NCBI GenBank assembly: GCA_947588915.1 | Contig: CANPZA010000069.1 | Coordinates: 1 to 8,318 of the forward strand | Direction of reading: 5' to 3' | Source: an uncultured Clostridia bacterium | GTDB lineage: Bacteria > Bacillota_A > Clostridia > TANB77 > CAG-508 | Length of the DNA: 8,318 nt | Shown here: piece after piece, positions 5,342-8,318 of the stretch | How positions within the stretch are numbered: the stretch's first letter is position 1 | How the letters are laid out: each line of letters starts with the position of its first letter | Position numbers and translations under genes: made by a program | Notes under the pieces: generated by a model | Databases searched by the model: none | Seen by the model: only the letters and a program-made list of their open reading frames with translations | Told to the model about the DNA's origin: nothing

Positions 5342-5452
5342 GTAGTTTATCCAAATCATAATTCTATAGAAATTCTAGCAAAGAATAAATCCGAGCGCCA
5401 CATTCGTGGTGGAGAAGCAACTAAAAATAAGTATTTATCAATGCGGTCATAA
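5342..5452 (+). pseudogene. Possible 3' end of an unidentified plus-strand gene
   Basis: In the stretch between the two TauE/SafE halves, a plus-strand frame of 36 codons runs from just after a TAA (5339-5341) to TAA at 5450-5452. It has no ATG start and contains the protein-like string SERHIRGGEATKNKYL. The bases around it (5390-5420) are about 60% G+C, clearly richer than the surroundings. The stop codon falls in the loop of a hairpin that has a T-rich tail on the plus strand, as expected for the end of a gene with its terminator. The family is unknown to me. A structured RNA or chance open frame is the alternative. Confidence 0.3.
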
Positions 5453-5461
5453 TGACCGCAT
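5441..5461 (+). terminator. Hairpin terminator between the two TauE/SafE genes
   Basis: ATGCGGTCA and TGACCGCAT form a perfect 9-bp stem around TAA. TATTTTATTATTAATT follows on the plus strand, so it is better as a plus-strand terminator. It also lies 10 bases after the stop of the minus-strand TauE/SafE gene at 5471-5818 and may stop that transcript, though on that side the following bases (TTGATAAATAC) are less T-rich. Confidence 0.65.
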
Positions 5462-5470
5462 ATTTTATTA

Positions 5471-5818
5471 TTAATTAAAAATCATCTTATAAGATATATA
5501 AATTAAAAAAACTGTAAATAGAATTTTCATTACCTTTTCTGGTAATTTTTTTAACAGTTTTGCACCTATATATCCACCAATTGCACCTCCAATTGCACAA
5601 AATATAGCTATTTTCCAGTCAATAAAATTACTTTTGTAATAAAAGAAACTACTTGTTACTACCATTGGTAAAATACAAAAAATAGAAGTTCCTCTTGCTT
5701 TTGTAGCATCTATGTTTAATAGATGAATAAATGCAGGCACTAAAATCATCCCTCCACCTGTTGAAAATAAGCCACTAATTATTCCTGCTAAACTACCAAT
5801 TATAACTTTTTTTATCAT
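5471..5818 (-). CDS. Half-size TauE/SafE (TSUP) membrane protein, first copy
   Basis: This 115-residue membrane protein begins MIKKVIIGSLAGIISGLFST and continues GGGMILVPAFIHLL, the textbook start of TauE/SafE transporters (G16, G21-G22-G23, P28). Further hydrophobic helices lie at about 46-60, 68-88 and 96-113. At 115 residues it is one half of a standard TSUP protein, and the neighbouring gene at 4894-5277 is a second, diverged half. Pairs of half-size TSUP genes are known in Firmicutes and are thought to assemble together; the exported anion cannot be predicted. The start is unusual: the only Shine-Dalgarno-like sequence (AGG of GTAGG, 5845-5847) lies in the 3' arm of the hairpin that follows rarA, 11 bases before the ATG. 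Translation could thus depend on the state of that hairpin. Confidence 0.87.
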   Translation of the reverse strand: MIKKVIIGSLAGIISGLFSTGGGMILVPAFIHLLNIDATKARGTSIFCILPMVVTSSFFYYKSNFIDWKIAIFCAIGGAIGGYIGAKLLKKLPEKVMKILFTVFLIYISYKMIFN

Positions 5819-5825
5819 AATAAAT

Positions 5826-5851
5826 AAAACCTACTTTTTTTAGTAGGTTTT
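5826..5851 (-). terminator. Hairpin after rarA, overlapping the TauE/SafE start region
   Basis: On the minus strand AAAACCTACT and AGTAGGTTTT form a perfect 10-bp stem with an A6 loop, followed by ATTTATT and then the ATG of the downstream gene. It lies 16 bases after the rarA stop and has the form of a terminator, although the T tract is only four bases plus a mixed tail. The same arm holds the only ribosome-binding-site-like bases for the next gene. Confidence 0.65.
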
Positions 5852-5867
5852 CCACTTTTTTATAAAT

Positions 5868-7116
5868 TTATTCATTTTTAACATTTTCATCTGGTTCATA
5901 ATATTTTGTACCTAGCATTTTGTCAGGTAAGTATTGTTGTTCCACATAATGTCCTTTAAAATTATGTGGATATAAATATCCTTCACTATATCCTAATTCT
6001 TTCATTTTTTCTATTGGTGCATTTCTTATATGCATTGGTATTTCACCAGTATCTTTTGTTGATACATCTGAAATTGCTTTATCAATTGCTAAATATGATG
6101 CATTTGATTTTTTAGAAGTTGCAACATATATTGCCGCTTGAGAAAGTAATATTCTTGCTTCTGGCATCCCTATCATGTGAATTGCTTGCATGGCACTATT
6201 TGCTACAACTAAAGCATTTGGATTTGCCATACCTACATCTTCTGATGCACATATTACAATTCTTCTAGCTAAAAATAATGGATCTTCTCCTCCATTTAAA
6301 GCTCTTGCTAAATAAAAAACAGCTGCATCTGGATCTGAACCCCTCATTGATTTTATAAATGCACTAATATTATCATAATGTACCTCTCCATTTTTATCAA
6401 ATATCGCTTTTTTATCTTGTATACTATTTTTTATTATATCATCTGTTATATTTATGTAACCATTTTCATCCATAGATGTAGTCAAAACTGCTACTTCTAA
6501 TCCATTTAGAGCAGTTCTAACATCTCCATTACTTATAATTGCTAATTTTCTTAAGGTTTCATCCTCTATTTTTATATTATATTCAGCTAATCCCTCTTTG
6601 TTTTCTAATGCATTTTTTAAAATTGTATATATATTATCTTCAGTTAATGGATTTAATTTTATTACCATAGATCTTGAAATTAAAGCCTTATTTACTTCAA
6701 AATATGGATTTTCTGTAGTAGCTCCAATTAAAATTATAGTCCCATTTTCAACAAATGGAAGGAGTGCATCTTGTTGTAATTTGTTAAATCTATGAATTTC
6801 ATCAATAAATACAATACTCTTTCCTACTGGATTTAACATTGCATTTCTTGTTTCTTCTACTACTCTTTTTATATCTGCAACACCTGAAGTTACTGCATTA
6901 ATTTTATAAAATTTATATTTTGTTGTTTCGCTTATAACTCTTGCAAGTGAAGTTTTTCCACATCCAGGAGGACCAAATAGAATTATACTAGATAATCTAT
7001 CTGCTTTTATTGTTCTATATAATATTTTATCTTTTCCGTATTACATGTTCTTGTCCGACATATTCTTCAAGTGTTTTTGGTCTAACACGAAAGGCTAGAG
7101 GTTCATTACTATTCAT
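5868..7116 (-). pseudogene. rarA: rarA (mgsA) replication-associated recombination AAA+ ATPase, single-base frameshift
   Basis: After removing one inserted base (G at 7038 on the plus strand) the frame gives 415 residues, normal for RarA. The first 26 residues, through LEEYVGQEHVI, are read from ATG 7114-7116, with AAGGA six bases upstream. As written the frame then stops within three codons (GTA ATA CGG AAA AGA TAA), while the next frame continues GKDKILYRTIKADRLSSI. Walker A is GPPGCGKT (48-55), Walker B VFIDEIHRF (102-110), sensor 1 GATTENP, and sensor 2 GDVRTALNGLE; the C-terminal MRGSDPDAAVFYLARALNGG block typical of RarA is intact. RarA is a cytosolic clamp-loader-like ATPase acting at stalled replication forks. 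An internal start at ATG 6837-6839 would lack Walker A. It follows ruvA by 29 bases. It is a real lesion or a sequencing error; everything downstream of the shift is well conserved. Confidence 0.9.
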
Positions 7117-7145
7117 AATCATTCCTTCTTTATTTTATATACGTA

Positions 7146-7775
7146 TTACTTACCTAAAAGAAATAATGCTTTTTTAATCAATTCTTCTGTTGATAAATTA
7201 TTTTTATCTAATGTATTTATAACCTTTTCAATTTCTTTTTTATTATATCCTAATACTTGAAGTGCTGCTACTGCTTCAGATTTTTTGTTGTTAATTAAAA
7301 TTGCATCTTGTAATATATTATTTTCGTTTGACTGTCTATTTATTTGATTATTTATACTTTCTATTTGTTGTTCTTTAGTTATTTTATCTTTCAATTCTAA
7401 AATAATTCTTTTAGCTGATTTTGGTCCAATTCCTGGTATTCCAGTTAATGTTGACACATCTTCTGAAATTACAGCTAAAGCAAAATCAGATGGCTCACAT
7501 ACAGCAAGCATAGTTAATGCAGTTTTTGCACCAACACCACTCACACTAATTAATAGTTCAAACATTTTTAATTCTTCTAAAGTATTAAACCCATATATGC
7601 TAATATCATCTTCTCTTACTTTATAAAATGTATGTACTTTAACTTTTTCTCCTATATTACCTAGTTTTTCAATTCCTTTATCTGACATGAATATTTTATA
7701 TCCTAATCCTCCTACATCAATTACTACATATCCTGTCATTTTCATTTCTAAATTTCCTTTTATATATGCTAACAT
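7146..7775 (-). CDS. ruvA: Holliday junction branch migration protein RuvA
   Basis: This 209-residue protein has all three RuvA domains. The OB-fold (1-62) starts MLAYIKGNLE and includes VIDVGGLGYKI (18-28) and the strand VHTFYKVREDDISIYGF (47-63). Two helix-hairpin-helix motifs follow: LISVSGVGAKTAL (75-87) and LTGIPGIGPKSAKRIILELK (110-129). After a flexible Asn/Gln-rich linker (about 133-158), the C-terminal domain that contacts RuvB holds EAVAALQVLGY and ends EELIKKALFLLGK. RuvA tetramers bind four-way junctions and load the RuvB motor. The start has AAGGA about 7 bases upstream. The gene begins 18 bases after the HD-domain gene and is followed 29 bases later by rarA, not by its usual partner ruvB, which is absent from this window. 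No key residues appear to be missing. Confidence 0.96.
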   Translation of the reverse strand: MLAYIKGNLEMKMTGYVVIDVGGLGYKIFMSDKGIEKLGNIGEKVKVHTFYKVREDDISIYGFNTLEELKMFELLISVSGVGAKTALTMLAVCEPSDFALAVISEDVSTLTGIPGIGPKSAKRIILELKDKITKEQQIESINNQINRQSNENNILQDAILINNKKSEAVAALQVLGYNKKEIEKVINTLDKNNLSTEELIKKALFLLGK

Positions 7776-7793
7776 CTTTATTTCCTTTCTTTT

Positions 7794-8318
7794 TTATGTA
7801 TCATAAAAATAAGTTGCTTCTAGGTCTGCTTCATGTGTTAATAATGCAATTGGATATTTTGAATAACTTGCTCCTATTGCATTATAATTTTCTTTAGGCT
7901 CTGTATACCCCATATGCCAACGTATAGAATATTTTTCTTCTGGCGTTAATTTCATATATTCACTTATCATCATAACAGATTTTTCTCCATGACCATATGG
8001 TATTGTATCATCTATTGTATAATATGGTACTTTTTCCCATACTCCTAAAGCATTTTTTGCATTTCGATAATCTACTTTATAATAATTAGTTTTACATATA
8101 TCATGTAATAATGCTATTATTATTATAGATTCTTCTTGTATATTTATTGGCAATATACAGTTTTGGACTTTATGTTTTAATATCTCATATACTTTTAAGC
8201 TATGTTCTACTAACCCTCCTTCATGATCACCATGAAATCTTGTACTTGCTGGTGCTTTAAAAAAATCTGATGTTTCTAAAAATTTTATTAAATCTTCTAT
8301 TCCTTCTCTTTTTACTGT
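7794..8318 (-). CDS. HD-domain phosphohydrolase, N-terminus beyond the window
   Basis: The frame stays open to the window edge, giving 174 visible residues ending at TAA 7794-7796. Starting at the internal TTG (8151-8153) would cut off the first metal-binding part, so the gene almost certainly starts further right. The visible part begins with the segment FLETSDFFKAPASTRFHGDH, then EGGLVEHSLKVYEIL, IIALLHDICKTNYYKVDY, PYGHGEKSVMMISEY and IRWHMGY. The HD pair in LLHDICK plus His in VEHS, GHGEK and RWHMG form the HD metal site. The opening segment resembles the HD domain of the YhaM 3'-5' exoribonuclease, but the OB part is not visible; a standalone HD protein of about 200 residues is common in clostridia. 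Substrate unknown. It is spaced 18 bases from ruvA and likely belongs to the same transcript. Confidence 0.85.
   Translation of the reverse strand, partial: TVKREGIEDLIKFLETSDFFKAPASTRFHGDHEGGLVEHSLKVYEILKHKVQNCILPINIQEESIIIIALLHDICKTNYYKVDYRNAKNALGVWEKVPYYTIDDTIPYGHGEKSVMMISEYMKLTPEEKYSIRWHMGYTEPKENYNAIGASYSKYPIALLTHEADLEATYFYDT

Noticed and set aside
5390..5425. Possible T-box or other riboswitch in the GC-rich island
   Set aside because: GGTGG is present but the full T-box antiterminator motif and specifier structure are not, and no biosynthetic or tRNA-synthetase gene lies downstream on the plus strand.
6598..6795. Plus-strand open frame of 65 codons
   Set aside because: It is antisense to the conserved Walker B to sensor region of rarA.
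7794..8153. HD-domain protein of 119 residues starting at TTG 8151-8153
   Set aside because: The frame continues open to the window edge and upstream codons encode conserved HD-family sequence including metal-binding His, so this is an internal codon.

Overview
The window is AT-rich DNA from a low-GC Firmicute, most likely an anaerobic Clostridia member such as an uncultured gut lineage. The grounds are the strongly A/T-biased codon use, purine-rich AGGAG/AAAGGA ribosome binding sites, and families typical of clostridia (DUF2752, DUF4190, half-size TauE/SafE proteins, a Cys-rich carboxypeptidase-regulatory-like protein). TGG encodes Trp and TGA acts as a stop, so the standard bacterial code fits. 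Nearly everything lies on the minus strand; the exceptions are a nucleotidyltransferase with a broken partner (about 1.26-1.65 kb), the Cys-rich protein (4.2-4.65 kb), and one gene remnant (5.34-5.45 kb).

The left part (1-1900) is a worn accessory region. It holds a membrane-anchored protein built from two diverged repeats, preceded by the 3' end of a decayed gene. Next comes an intact MntA-type antitoxin whose HepT (HEPN) toxin gene is frameshifted and cut off after about 30 codons. Within about 20 bp of that break lies the amputated start of a polysaccharide deacetylase gene on the opposite strand. This looks like the scar of a deletion that removed the 3' ends of two convergent genes.

The middle part (1865-4700) has three groups: a Nudix hydrolase followed by a calcineurin-like phosphoesterase; a DUF2752-DUF4190 membrane pair; and, divergent from that pair, the Cys-rich protein with a perfect 16-bp palindrome between its putative -10 and its start codon.

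The right part (4700-8318) is a run of minus-strand genes. In transcription order these are an HD-domain phosphohydrolase (cut by the window edge), ruvA, rarA, a half-size TauE/SafE protein, a short unexplained island on the other strand, a second half-size TauE/SafE protein, and a 46-residue small protein. HD-ruvA-rarA are tightly spaced and probably co-transcribed; ruvA is followed by rarA rather than by ruvB. rarA carries a clear single-base insertion that separates its first 26 codons from the ATPase core, so it is either a recent pseudogene or a sequence error.

I found no CRISPR array, tRNA, rRNA, complete insertion sequence or convincing new defence system. The most informative observations are the toxin-antitoxin deletion scar, the rarA frameshift, the ruvA-rarA pairing, the unexplained GC-rich island between the two TauE/SafE halves, and the palindrome upstream of the Cys-rich gene.
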